Source: an uncultured Sutterella sp.
Lineage (GTDB): Bacteria; Pseudomonadota; Gammaproteobacteria; Burkholderiales; Burkholderiaceae_F
DNA length: 26,492 nt
Assembly: GCA_900770335.1 (NCBI GenBank)
Contig: CAAGKD010000100.1
Coordinates: forward strand, 1-26,492
Reading direction: 5' to 3'
A program made the position numbers and the translations under genes. Positions within the stretch are counted from its first letter, which is position 1, and every line of letters begins with the position of its first letter. The notes beneath the pieces are model-generated. The model did no database searches. It worked only from the letters and a program-made list of their open reading frames with translations, and was not told where the DNA came from. This document shows positions 1 to 8,023 of the stretch, one piece after another.

Positions 1-472
1 CCTCGATCTGGCGGGCGCGCCGCTCGGCGCGCACCGCGGCCGAAGCGGTCATGAAGATCTTGAGGGGCGCCTCGGGGAAGACCACCGTGCCCATGTCGCG
101 GCCGTCCGCGACGAGGCCCGGCGCCCGGGCGGCGTTGCGTTGCAGGTCAAAGAGCGCCTTTCTCACGCCCGGAACCGCCGCGACGCGCGAGGCGGTGACG
201 CCCGCCTCCTCGGTGCGGATCGCCTGCGTGACGTCTCGTCCGTCGAGCCAGATCCTCGAGTCGCGAAAGACCGGATTGAGGCCGCGCGCGAGGCGCTCGA
301 GCCCTTGGGCGTCCTCAAGATCCGCGCGCGCATCAAGCGCCGCGATGGCGGCGAGCCGGTAAAGGGCGCCGCTGTCGAGGTAATGAAACCCGAGCTCGGC
401 TGCGACGCGCTCGGCGATCGTGCCCTTGCCGCTCGCGGCGGGGCCGTCAATGGTGATCACGGGAACGTTCAT
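1..472 (-). CDS. cmk: Cytidylate kinase, C-terminal part cut off by the window edge
   Basis: Transfers phosphate from ATP to CMP/dCMP in cytosolic pyrimidine nucleotide recycling. The reading frame starts at the ATG at 472-470 and stays open to base 1, giving about 157 residues of a protein that is normally about 220-230 long. Residues 1-20 hold the P-loop (ITIDGPAASGKGT), followed by the family pattern LGFHYLDSGALYR. VADGRDMGTVVFPEAPLKIF near residues 123-142 is the conserved NMP-kinase segment. The start overlaps the serC stop codon as ATGA, so translation is probably coupled to serC. In related Burkholderiales cmk normally follows aroA rather than serC. Identification is firm; only the 3' end is missing. 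Confidence 0.95.
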   Translation of the reverse strand, partial: MNVPVITIDGPAASGKGTIAERVAAELGFHYLDSGALYRLAAIAALDARADLEDAQGLERLARGLNPVFRDSRIWLDGRDVTQAIRTEEAGVTASRVAAVPGVRKALFDLQRNAARAPGLVADGRDMGTVVFPEAPLKIFMTASAAVRAERRARQIE

Positions 473-1638
473 TTCCTTCCTCTTGCGTTCTGTGTGTTCG
501 TGCCGCCCTGCGGCGCCCGGGCGCTCGCCGCGTCCGTGCGCGAGGCCTCGGGATGCCGCCCGGCGAAGGTCTTCATGAAGGCCGCGAGCGCCTCGGCGCC
601 CTCGACGGGCATGGCGTTGTACATCGAGGCGCGCACGCCCCCGACCGAGCGGTGGCCGGCGAGATTGGCGAGGCCCGCGGCCGCGGCCTCCTTGACGAAG
701 GTCTGCGTGAGCGACTCGTTTCTCAGGCGGAAGACCGCGTTGACGCGGCTTCTCGACTCCGGCGCGATGTGCGAGACGTAGACGTCCGGCATCGCGGCGA
801 CCGCGTCGTAGACGAGCCTGGAGCGGATCCGGGCGAGCTCGTCCATGCGCGCGAGGCCGCCCTGCGCGTCGATCCACTCGGCCACGAGCCCGGCGACGTA
901 GAGCTGGAAGACGGGGACGGTGTTCGGCACGCTCTCCGTGCGCGAGTAGACGCCGTAGTTGAGAAGCGTCGGAACCTCCGCCGCGGCGAGGCCCAGGAGG
1001 TCGCGCCTCAGCAGGACGACCGTGAGGCCCGCGACGCCGAAGTTCTTCTGCGCGGCCGCCCAGATGAGGCCGAAGCGCGACACGTCGACCGGCCGCGTCA
1101 TGAAGTTGCTCGACATGTCCGAGACGAGGGGCACGGCGGGCGCGTCCGCGAGCGTCGGGGGCTCGGGAAACTCCACGCCGTGGATCGTCTCGTTGTCGCA
1201 GTACGCGCAGTAGCTCGCCTCGGGGATCACCTCGATCTCCTCGTCGGCGGGGGCGCGCGTTCCGGACCCCGAGAAGGCCGTCTGGACGCGGCCGAAGCGC
1301 AGGGCCTCCTTCGCGGCCGCCTTGCTCCAGGAGCCCGTGATGATGTAGGCCGAGAGCGTCCCGGCGCCGAGCAGGTTCATCGGCACCATGGAGAACTGCA
1401 TCCGGCCGCCGCCCTGGCAGAAGAGCACGTCGTAGTTGTCGGGAACGGCGAGGAGGTTCCGGATCCGCGCGCGCAGGTCGCGCATGAGCGCGGTCACCTC
1501 CGCGCTCCGGTGCCCCGCCTCGAGGATCGACCAGCCGCAGCCGTGGTAGTTGAGGAGCTCCTTCTGGATCCTGAGGAGCACAGGCTCGGGCAGCATCGCC
1601 GGACCCGGCGCGAAGTTGTAGGGACGCTCTGCAGTCAT
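469..1638 (-). CDS. serC: Phosphoserine aminotransferase
   Basis: PLP enzyme converting 3-phosphohydroxypyruvate and glutamate to phosphoserine in serine biosynthesis; the same activity can serve the pyridoxal phosphate pathway. The protein has 389 residues. It opens with ERPYNFAPGPAMLPEPVL, the standard SerC N-terminus. GHRSAEV lies near residue 42 and QGGGRMQFSMVPMNLLG near 75-91 (PLP phosphate region). The Schiff-base lysine is K198 in WAAAQKNFGVAGLTVV. The last 25 or so residues (Ser/Ala/Arg/Asn-rich) extend past the usual end of the family. A GGAGG lies about 14 bases before the start, rather far for a strong ribosome site. The gene sits 86 bases downstream of gyrA and overlaps cmk by 4 bases. 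Confidence 0.95.
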   Translation of the reverse strand: MTAERPYNFAPGPAMLPEPVLLRIQKELLNYHGCGWSILEAGHRSAEVTALMRDLRARIRNLLAVPDNYDVLFCQGGGRMQFSMVPMNLLGAGTLSAYIITGSWSKAAAKEALRFGRVQTAFSGSGTRAPADEEIEVIPEASYCAYCDNETIHGVEFPEPPTLADAPAVPLVSDMSSNFMTRPVDVSRFGLIWAAAQKNFGVAGLTVVLLRRDLLGLAAAEVPTLLNYGVYSRTESVPNTVPVFQLYVAGLVAEWIDAQGGLARMDELARIRSRLVYDAVAAMPDVYVSHIAPESRSRVNAVFRLRNESLTQTFVKEAAAAGLANLAGHRSVGGVRASMYNAMPVEGAEALAAFMKTFAGRHPEASRTDAASARAPQGGTNTQNARGRK

Positions 1639-1650
1639 GGAATGGTCTTG

Positions 1651-1697
1651 CGCCTCCGGAGGCGGGTATGCGAAGGCCCGGTCGGAGCCGGGCCTTC
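1651..1697 (-). other. Hairpins in the gyrA-serC gap
   Basis: A 10-bp perfect stem (1672-1681 with 1688-1697, 6-base loop) is followed toward serC by a 14-base perfect palindrome (1651-1664). Neither is followed by a run of T on either strand. They look more like an intercistronic processing or partial-termination structure than a strong terminator. Confidence 0.5.
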
Positions 1698-1724
1698 AGG
1701 GAATCGCGGATCGACGTCCGGATT

Positions 1725-4640
1725 TTAGGCGTCCTTGCCGGTCGGTTCGACCGGTTGAGCAGCCTCAGCCGCCTCGCCGGCGGCGTCGCCCGAGTCATCG
1801 GCGTCGTCTGCCTCGTCGGCGTCGTCTGCCTCTTCCTCCTCCTCGAACGGAATCTCCTCCTCGGCGTCGGGCGTGTTCTCGATGTCGAGGTGCTCGAGCG
1901 TCTCGTCGTCCTCCTCGCTCGTGCGGTCGATGCGCTCGATCGAGGCGATCGTGTCCTCTCCCAAGCGGATGAGGATCACGCCGCGCGAATAGCGCCCGTG
2001 AGCGGGGATCTCGCCGGCGCGGGTGCGCACGACCTTGCCGCCCGTCGAGAGCAGCATGATCTCGTCGACCTTGGTGACGATGAGCGCGGCGATGAGGGAG
2101 TCGTCCCCCTCAAGAGCCTTGAGCGCGCGCACGCCCTTGCCGCCGCGGCGGCGAAGCGGGAAGTCCGCGAGGGGGGTGAGCTTACCGAAGCCGCGCGCAG
2201 TGGCCGTGAGCACGAACTTCTCCGCGTTCTCGGGCTCGGCGACCGCAAGTCCGGTGATCGTCTGGCCCTCGGCGAGGCGGATGCCGCGTACGCCGTGCGC
2301 GATGCGGCCCATGACGCGGATGTCCGACTCCTTGAAGCGCACACACTGGCCGGCGCTCGAGAAGAGGAACGCATGGTCCTCGCCCGAGGTGATCGCCGCG
2401 AACACGAGCTTCTCGTCCTCGCTCGCGAAGTTGAGCGCGATCAGGCCCTTCTTGCGGGCGGAGTTCGCGAGGGCCGAGAGCGGCATGCGCTTCACGTAGC
2501 CCCTGTTCGTCGCGAGCAGGACGAACTTCTCGTCGTCAAAGCCCTGGATCGGCAGGATGCAGTTGATGTGCTCGCCCTCCTCGAGGGGGAGGAGGTTGAC
2601 GATCGGGCGGCCGCGCGAGTTGGCCTTGCCCTCGGGCAGGTCGAAGACGTCGATCGCGTAGACGCGGCCGAGCGTCGAGAAGCAGAGCACAATGTCGTGC
2701 GTGTTCGCGACGAAGAGCCGCTCGACCTCGTCGTCCTTCGTCGTCGCCTGGAGGTTCCGGCCCTTTCCGCCGCGCGTCTGCGCGTTGTAGTCGGAGAGCT
2801 CCTGGCTCTTGACGTAGCCGCCCACGGTCATCGAGACGACCATGTCGCGGCGCGGGATGAGGTCGCGCTTGTTGAAGTTCGGATCGCCCTCGAGGTCGAT
2901 GGTCGAGCGGCGGTCGTCGCCGAAGGCCTCGCGGATCTCGAGCAGCTCCTCGCGGATGATCGCGGTGACGCGCTCGGGCTTTCTCAGGATGTCGATGTAG
3001 TCGAAGATCTTCTCCATCATCGCCGCGTAGTCGGCGATGATCTTGTCGCGCTCGAGGCCCGTGAGGCGCCTCAGGTTCATCGCGAGGATGTTGTCGACCT
3101 GGGTCTTCGTGAGGTAGTAGAGCCCGTCGGGCTGCAGGCCCCGCGAGGGATCGAGGCTCTCGGGCTCGGCGTCGCGGCCGTAGCTCGCCGCGCGCGCGGT
3201 GATCTCCTCGGCGAATCCGAGGGGCCAGCCGCGGCCGAGAAGCGACGCCTGCGCCTCCTCGACCGTCGCGGCGGCGCGGATGAGGCGGATGAACTCGTCG
3301 ATGTTCGCGAGCGCGATGGCCTGGCCGGCGAGGATGTGGCCCGCGTCGCGGCTCTTTCTCAGACGGAACACGGTGCGGCGCGTGACGACCTCGCGGCGGT
3401 GCGCGAGGAAGTGCGTGATCATCTGCTTGAGGTTGAGGAGCATCGGCTGGCCGTCGACGAGCGCGACCATGTTGACGCCGAAGCTCTCCTGCATCTGCGT
3501 GTTCTTGAAGAGGTTGTTGAGCACGACCTCGGGCATGGCGCCCATGCGCAGGTCGATCGCGATGCGGATCTGGCGGGTCGACTCGTCGCGCATCTCGGAG
3601 ATGCCCTCGAGCTTCTTCTCGCGCCAGAGCTCATGCATGCGCTCGTACATGACGCGCTTGTTCACCATGTACGGAATCTCGTCGACGACGATGCGGGTGC
3701 GGCCGTTGCCGAACTCCTCGAGATGCGTCCTCGCGCGCATCAGCACGCGGCCGCGGCCGGTGCGATAGGCCTGATGGACGCCGCCGATGCCGAAGACGAT
3801 GCCGCCCGTGGGAAAGTCCGGCGCAGGCATGCGGCGGATGAGCTCGTCGATCGTGCAGTCCGGATGCTCGAGCGCGTGCACGCACGCGTCGACCGTCTCG
3901 CGCAGGTTGTGCGGCGGAATGTTCGTCGCCATGCCGACGGCGATGCCCGAGGAGCCGTTGACGAGGAGCTCGGGCAGGCGCGTGGGCAGCACCACGGGCT
4001 CCATCTCGGAGTTGTCGAAGTTCGGAATGTAGTCGACCGTGTCCTCATGGAGGTCAGCGAGCATCTCCTCGGCGATCTTCATGAGGCGCACTTCGGTGTA
4101 GCGCATGGCCGCCGCGCTGTCGCCGTCGATCGAGCCGAAGTTGCCCTGGCCGTAGATGAGGGGATAGCGGAGCGAGAAGTCCTGCGCCATGCGCACGATC
4201 GTCTGGTACGCGGCCGAGTCGCCGTGCGGATGGAACTTGCCGAGCACCTCGCCCACGACGCGGGCGGCCTTCTTGGTGGGCGAGTTCCAGACGTTGCCGA
4301 TCTCCTTCATCGCGTAGAGCACGCGGCGATGGACGGGCTTCAGGCCGTCGCGGACGTCCGGCAGCGCGCGCCCGACGATCACGCTCATCGCGTAGTCGAG
4401 ATACGACTGGCGCATCTCGTTCTCGATCGCCACAGGGAGGAGCTCCTGGGCGATGGCGTCGCCCGAGGTGGGAGAGGGCGCCTCGGCCTCGTCCTCGGCG
4501 CCGGCTCCGACGGCGGCGTCCTGCGCGGAGGTCTCCGCGGTCGCCTCGGAGGCCTGATCGGCCCCGCCGGTCGCTCCGGTCGTCTCGGCGGACCCGGCCT
4601 TGCCGTTCTCCTCGCCTGAGTTCTTCTTGTCTTCGTCCAT
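1725..4640 (-). CDS. gyrA: DNA gyrase subunit A
   Basis: Breaking-rejoining subunit of DNA gyrase, acting with GyrB to introduce negative supercoils. It has 971 residues from the ATG at 4640. That start is chosen because a probable -10 lies just beyond the alternative upstream ATG at 4772, which has no ribosome site. Residues 1-66 are an Ala/Glu/Gly/Asp-rich extension absent from E. coli GyrA. The conserved protein begins at ELLPVAIENEMRQSYLDYAM. The catalytic tyrosine is Y181 (MRYTEVRLMKIAEE). In the quinolone region, E. coli Ser83 corresponds to S142 but Asp87 corresponds to Q146 (HGDSAAYQTIVRMAQ). The DNA-wrapping domain has the GyrA box as QTRGGKG (621-627) and a second box-like RRRGGKG (830-836). 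The last 60 or so residues are strongly acidic. Identification is certain. Confidence 0.97.
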   Translation of the reverse strand: MDEDKKNSGEENGKAGSAETTGATGGADQASEATAETSAQDAAVGAGAEDEAEAPSPTSGDAIAQELLPVAIENEMRQSYLDYAMSVIVGRALPDVRDGLKPVHRRVLYAMKEIGNVWNSPTKKAARVVGEVLGKFHPHGDSAAYQTIVRMAQDFSLRYPLIYGQGNFGSIDGDSAAAMRYTEVRLMKIAEEMLADLHEDTVDYIPNFDNSEMEPVVLPTRLPELLVNGSSGIAVGMATNIPPHNLRETVDACVHALEHPDCTIDELIRRMPAPDFPTGGIVFGIGGVHQAYRTGRGRVLMRARTHLEEFGNGRTRIVVDEIPYMVNKRVMYERMHELWREKKLEGISEMRDESTRQIRIAIDLRMGAMPEVVLNNLFKNTQMQESFGVNMVALVDGQPMLLNLKQMITHFLAHRREVVTRRTVFRLRKSRDAGHILAGQAIALANIDEFIRLIRAAATVEEAQASLLGRGWPLGFAEEITARAASYGRDAEPESLDPSRGLQPDGLYYLTKTQVDNILAMNLRRLTGLERDKIIADYAAMMEKIFDYIDILRKPERVTAIIREELLEIREAFGDDRRSTIDLEGDPNFNKRDLIPRRDMVVSMTVGGYVKSQELSDYNAQTRGGKGRNLQATTKDDEVERLFVANTHDIVLCFSTLGRVYAIDVFDLPEGKANSRGRPIVNLLPLEEGEHINCILPIQGFDDEKFVLLATNRGYVKRMPLSALANSARKKGLIALNFASEDEKLVFAAITSGEDHAFLFSSAGQCVRFKESDIRVMGRIAHGVRGIRLAEGQTITGLAVAEPENAEKFVLTATARGFGKLTPLADFPLRRRGGKGVRALKALEGDDSLIAALIVTKVDEIMLLSTGGKVVRTRAGEIPAHGRYSRGVILIRLGEDTIASIERIDRTSEEDDETLEHLDIENTPDAEEEIPFEEEEEADDADEADDADDSGDAAGEAAEAAQPVEPTGKDA

Positions 4641-4787
4641 CAGCTCACACCCTGAGTCAATCCTGCGCGCCGCGGGAACTGCCGTCCGCCTCCGCGCGCA
4701 AAGGGCCGCGACGGGCGCCGCCCGCGGCCTGTCCGGATTCCGTCCGAAGCCGCGCAGGCGCACCTGCGGCATTGTCTGAAACGGGGT

Positions 4788-4793
4788 ATTTTA
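4788..4793 (-). promoter_or_regulatory. Probable -10 element for gyrA
   Basis: Read on the minus strand this is TAAAAT in an AT-rich patch within GC-rich DNA. No good -35 is visible at 17 bases. A transcript from here would carry a leader of about 140 bases before the gyrA start at 4640. Confidence 0.4.
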
Positions 4794-4880
4794 GCAATTT
4801 CACCCGTCACGTTTTTCCACGGGCGCGCCCGCCTCCCCGCTGCGGAGGCCGCTGCGCCCGACGCTCCGAGGAGGCTCCAC

Positions 4881-6209
4881 ATGCTCCAGGCCGACACCCT
4901 GATCGAGGCCCGCTGGGTCATTCCCGTCGCTCCGCGCGGCGCTGTTCTTGAGAACGCCGCCGTCGTCGTCTCGCAGGGCCGCATCGAGGCGATCCTGCCG
5001 ATCGAGGAGGCGCGCGCCCGGTACGAGGCCGCCGAGCGCTTCTCCCTGCCCGCCTCGGCGCTCCTCCCGGGGCTCGTCAACCTTCATTCGCACGCCGCGA
5101 TGAACCTTCTGCGCGGCCGCGGCGCGGACCTTCCGCTCATGGACTGGCTCACGAAGTCGATCTGGCCTGCCGAGGGCAGGCTCATGAGCGAGGAGTTCGT
5201 GCGCGAGGGCTCCTGGCTCGCCGGACTAGAGATGGCTGCCGGCGGCGTGACGACCGCGTCCGACCAGTACTTCTTCCCCGGCGCCGCCGCGCGCGGCCTG
5301 CGCGAGGCGGGGTTGCGCTGCGCCGTCGCAGGGCTCGTGATCGGCTTTCCCTCCGCCTGGGGCGCGAACGACGACGAATACCTCGCGAAGGCCGAGGCGC
5401 TTCTCGAGGAGTTCCGCGGCGACGCCTTCGTCCGGGCGACCGTGGGCCCTCACGCGCCCTACACGGTGAGCGACGCGTCGCTTCGGCGCTGCGCCGCGCT
5501 CTCTGAGAAATACGGCGCGCCCGTGCACATCCATGTCGCCGAGACCGCGGGCGAGGTGAGCGAGAGCCTCGAGAAGCACGGCGTGCGCCCCCTCGAGCGG
5601 CTCGCCCGGCTCGGCCTTCTCAACGAGCGGCTCATCTCCGTGCACAGCGTGCACATCAATGACGAGGACGTCGCGATGCTCGCCCGGGCGCGCGCCTCCG
5701 TCTGCCACTGCCCGGCCTCGAACCTCAAGCTCGCCTCCGGGTTCGCGCCGGTCGCGAAGCTCCTCGCCGCGGGCGTCAACCTCGGCCTCGGCACGGACGG
5801 AGCGGCGAGCAACGACTCGCTCGACCTCCTCGGCGACGCGCGCCTCGCCGCGATGCTCGCCAAGGCCGTCTCGGGCGACCCGACGGCCGCCCCCGTCCAT
5901 GCGATCCTTGAGGCCGCAACCCTGGGCGGCGCCCGGGCGCTCCACTGGGACGGCGAGATCGGCTCGATCGAGGCGGGCAAGCGCGCGGACCTCTTCGCGG
6001 TCGAGCTCTCCTCGCCCGAGGCGCTTCCCGTCGCCGATCCCGCCGCGCAGGTCCTCTACGCGGCCGGCAGGAGCCGCGTCACCCACACCTGGGTGGAGGG
6101 CGGCCTCATCGCTCGGCGCGACCCCGGCCTCTCCTGGTCCCTCCCTGACGCCCGCGAGCGCGCGGTCGGCATTGCCGAAAAGTGGCGCGCGCGCCTCGCG
6201 GCGCTTTGA
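4881..6209 (+). CDS. TRZ/ATZ-type amidohydrolase, probable methylthioadenosine/S-adenosylhomocysteine deaminase
   Basis: Cytosolic metal-dependent deaminase of the ATZ/TRZ group. The closest functional assignment is deamination of 5'-methylthioadenosine or S-adenosylhomocysteine. It has 442 residues. The metal motif NLHSHAAMN (H69, H71) is followed by LRGRGADLPLMDWL and a PAE motif, typical of MTA/SAH deaminases. HIHVAET near 214-220, SVHSVHIND near 253-261 and GTDGAASNDSLDLL near 303-316 provide the other ligands and the catalytic acid. A strong GAGGAGGC ribosome site precedes the ATG. It is divergent from gyrA. In many betaproteobacteria this gene neighbours ubiG and gph; here ompA and gph follow and ubiG is absent. 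Substrate is inferred from family only. Confidence 0.82.
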   Translation: MLQADTLIEARWVIPVAPRGAVLENAAVVVSQGRIEAILPIEEARARYEAAERFSLPASALLPGLVNLHSHAAMNLLRGRGADLPLMDWLTKSIWPAEGRLMSEEFVREGSWLAGLEMAAGGVTTASDQYFFPGAAARGLREAGLRCAVAGLVIGFPSAWGANDDEYLAKAEALLEEFRGDAFVRATVGPHAPYTVSDASLRRCAALSEKYGAPVHIHVAETAGEVSESLEKHGVRPLERLARLGLLNERLISVHSVHINDEDVAMLARARASVCHCPASNLKLASGFAPVAKLLAAGVNLGLGTDGAASNDSLDLLGDARLAAMLAKAVSGDPTAAPVHAILEAATLGGARALHWDGEIGSIEAGKRADLFAVELSSPEALPVADPAAQVLYAAGRSRVTHTWVEGGLIARRDPGLSWSLPDARERAVGIAEKWRARLAAL

Positions 6210-6249
6210 GCGCTTCCGGCCGGGCATTCGCCTCTCGAATCCGGCGGTG

Positions 6250-6272
6250 ATGTGGATTCACATGACTTTTTT
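6250..6272 (+). terminator. Weak candidate terminator after the amidohydrolase
   Basis: A short 5-bp stem (ATGTG/CACAT with a 4-base loop) is followed three bases later by six T residues (6267-6272). The stem is short, so efficiency is doubtful. Confidence 0.35.
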
Positions 6273-6330
6273 CCTGCCGGAAGGACTTCCCCGAAGGGCC
6301 GGCGAATCCCTCCTCATCCGCTCAGCTTCC

Positions 6331-6336
6331 TATAAT
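6331..6336 (+). promoter_or_regulatory. Probable -10 element for ompA
   Basis: An exact TATAAT stands in an otherwise GC-rich gap. No convincing -35 lies 16-18 bases upstream. Transcription from here would give ompA a leader of about 145 bases. That leader contains a 7-bp inverted repeat (6402-6408 with 6439-6445) and turns AT-rich just before the start. Confidence 0.5.
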
Positions 6337-6487
6337 GACAACTACCATCCGTTCTCTTGCGCGCGCCGTCCATCGGCCCGACCGAGACAGACGCGCGAAT
6401 CCCTGTCCGGGATGACTCACACAGTGCCGTCTTGAGATGGACAGGCATTCATTTATCGTCCTGCTCCTAAATTAAAAGGATCCCACA

Positions 6488-7159
6488 ATGAAGACTTCCG
6501 CCAAGCTTTGCGGCATTGCCGCCGCCCTTCTTCTCGGCGCCTCCTTCAGCGCCGCCGCCGCCGAGGCCGTGAGCCCCTACGTTCACTCCTCCTCTGGCCA
6601 GATCGTGAAGAACAGCACCGACCTCTGCTGGCGCACCGGCTTCTGGACGCCCGCTCTCGCCGAGGCCCTCGGCGTTGAAGGCGACGGCTGCGCCTGCGAC
6701 GGCGACATCCTCAACAAGCAGGCCTGCACCGCCGTTCAGGCCCCGGTCGCCGTCAAGGCCGCCGAGAAGGTGACACTCTCCGCCGACACCCTCTTCGCCT
6801 TTGACCGCGCCACGCTCAAGCCCGAAGGCCAGGCCGCCCTTGACGACCTCGTCTCCCGCATCGCCGGCGTTGACATCGAGGTCATCCTCTCGACCGGCTA
6901 CGCCGACCGTCTCGGCAAGGACGCCTACAACCTCCAGCTCTCGCAGAAGCGCGCTGACGCCGTCAAGGCCTACCTCGTGAGCAAGGGCGTTGACGCCTCC
7001 CTCATCAAGTCCGAGGGCAAGGGCAACGCGGATCCGGTCGTCAACTGCCCGAATCCCTCCAAGAACGGCCAGATCAAGAACTTCCGCGCCCTCGTCGACT
7101 GCCTGCAGCCGAACCGCCGCGCGGTCGTTGAAGTTGTCGGCGCCCGTCCGGCCAACTGA
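6488..7159 (+). CDS. ompA: OmpA-family peptidoglycan-associated outer-membrane protein
   Basis: Envelope protein tying the outer membrane to peptidoglycan through its C-terminal OmpA domain. It has 223 residues. A cleavable signal peptide covers about residues 1-25 (ending SAAAAEA). Residues 26-90 form a short Cys-containing N-terminal region (STDLCWRTGFW, then GDGCACDG), too short for an eight-stranded OmpA barrel. The OmpA-like domain runs from about 92 to 220 and includes YNLQLSQKRADAVKAYLVSK. The usual GHTD is GYAD here, with the key Asp retained. A cysteine pair flanks the PNPSKNGQIKNFRALVD insert. An AAGGA ribosome site and a strong terminator bracket it as a single gene. The form matches the short OmpA proteins common in Burkholderiales. 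Confidence 0.88.
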   Translation: MKTSAKLCGIAAALLLGASFSAAAAEAVSPYVHSSSGQIVKNSTDLCWRTGFWTPALAEALGVEGDGCACDGDILNKQACTAVQAPVAVKAAEKVTLSADTLFAFDRATLKPEGQAALDDLVSRIAGVDIEVILSTGYADRLGKDAYNLQLSQKRADAVKAYLVSKGVDASLIKSEGKGNADPVVNCPNPSKNGQIKNFRALVDCLQPNRRAVVEVVGARPAN

Positions 7160-7215
7160 TCCCGCTGACCGTCCGATCATGGGAATCGCCTGATTTCTGT
7201 GGCCTACCAGCAACA

Positions 7216-7247
7216 AACCCCTGTCCCCCGGGCAGGGGTTTTCTTTT
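7216..7247 (+). terminator. Rho-independent terminator of ompA
   Basis: An 8-bp stem (AACCCCTG at 7216-7223 with CAGGGGTT at 7233-7240) is followed by a T-rich tail, TTCTTTT. It sits between ompA and gph and should end the ompA transcript. Confidence 0.85.
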
Positions 7248-7278
7248 ACCCGTTCCCAACGGCCAAGGAGCCCGCGCC

Positions 7279-7944
7279 ATGCGTCCGAACCTCTTTCTCT
7301 TCGACCTCGACGGCACGCTCGTCGACACCTCCCCAGACCTCGGAGGCGCCGTGAACGACATGCGCGTCGCCCGCGGCCTCGCCCCCCTTCCGCTCGAGAC
7401 GCTCCGGGCCCCCTCGGGCCATGGCGGGCCGGCCCTGCTCAAGGCCGCCTTCGGGATGGACCGCACCGATCCGAAGTTCGAATCCATGCGCGCTGAGTTC
7501 CTGGCCCGCTACGCCGAACGCGGCGCCTCGCATTCGGCGGTCTTTCCCGGCGTCACGGACCTTCTCGCGGCGCTTCGCGCCGAAGACTTCGCCTGCGGCG
7601 TCGTCACGAATAAGCCCCAGCGCATGGCCGAGCGCGTCGTCGCCGATCTCAATCTCGCGCCGATGCTCTCCGTGACGGTCGGCCTCGGCCCCGAGGGCAC
7701 CGCGCTCAAGCCTCGCCCGGACTCGATTCTTCTCGCGCTCCGGCTCGCGGGCGTCGCGCCGCGCGAGGCGCTCTACGCGGGCGACAGCACCTCGGACGGC
7801 GTCGCCGCCCATGCCGCGGGCGTTCCCTTCGCCTGGGTGAGCTGGGGCTGCCAGGCGGCCGCTCCCGAGGCGAAGGACGCGGACCTCATCGCCGCCTCCC
7901 CGGCCGAGCTTCTTGACTGGGCGCTTGCCCGAAGGCGCCTCTGA
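7279..7944 (+). CDS. gph: Phosphoglycolate phosphatase-type HAD hydrolase
   Basis: HAD-superfamily phosphatase, most likely dephosphorylating 2-phosphoglycolate formed by DNA repair. It has 221 residues. HAD motif I is FDLDGTLVDT at residues 8-17, with catalytic D9 and D11. Motif II is VTNKPQ near 112. The motif III lysine lies in LKPRPDS near 149-155, and motif IV is GDSTSDG near 167-173. Residues 20-85 form the helical cap of the Gph/PGP subfamily. An AAGGAG ribosome site lies before the ATG. It follows the ompA terminator and precedes ssrA. Substrate specificity within this subfamily cannot be fixed from sequence; Gph is the commonest assignment at this locus in betaproteobacteria. Confidence 0.85.
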   Translation: MRPNLFLFDLDGTLVDTSPDLGGAVNDMRVARGLAPLPLETLRAPSGHGGPALLKAAFGMDRTDPKFESMRAEFLARYAERGASHSAVFPGVTDLLAALRAEDFACGVVTNKPQRMAERVVADLNLAPMLSVTVGLGPEGTALKPRPDSILLALRLAGVAPREALYAGDSTSDGVAAHAAGVPFAWVSWGCQAAAPEAKDADLIAASPAELLDWALARRRL

Positions 7945-8001
7945 CACGACTTGTCACCGCGCGAAGCCGGCCCCGCACCTCACGCCCCCGGCCGCGTGCG
8001 G

Positions 8002-8007
8002 TAATAT
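8002..8007 (+). promoter_or_regulatory. Probable -10 element for ssrA
   Basis: TAATAT lies 17 bases before the mature tmRNA 5' end, which fits a short 5' leader removed by RNase P. No good -35 is present at standard spacing. Confidence 0.45.
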
Positions 8008-8023
8008 TCGCGTCACCGACTTC

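Noticed and set aside
1668..4619. A 983-codon plus-strand open frame opposite gyrA
   Set aside because: It is an antisense shadow of GC-rich gyrA codons; its protein is Arg/Asp/Val/Leu-rich with no family motif, while gyrA is unmistakable.
4638..4772. Upstream ATG at 4772 as the gyrA start
   Set aside because: No ribosome site, only a few bases from the likely -10, and an Arg/Pro-rich segment unlike GyrA.
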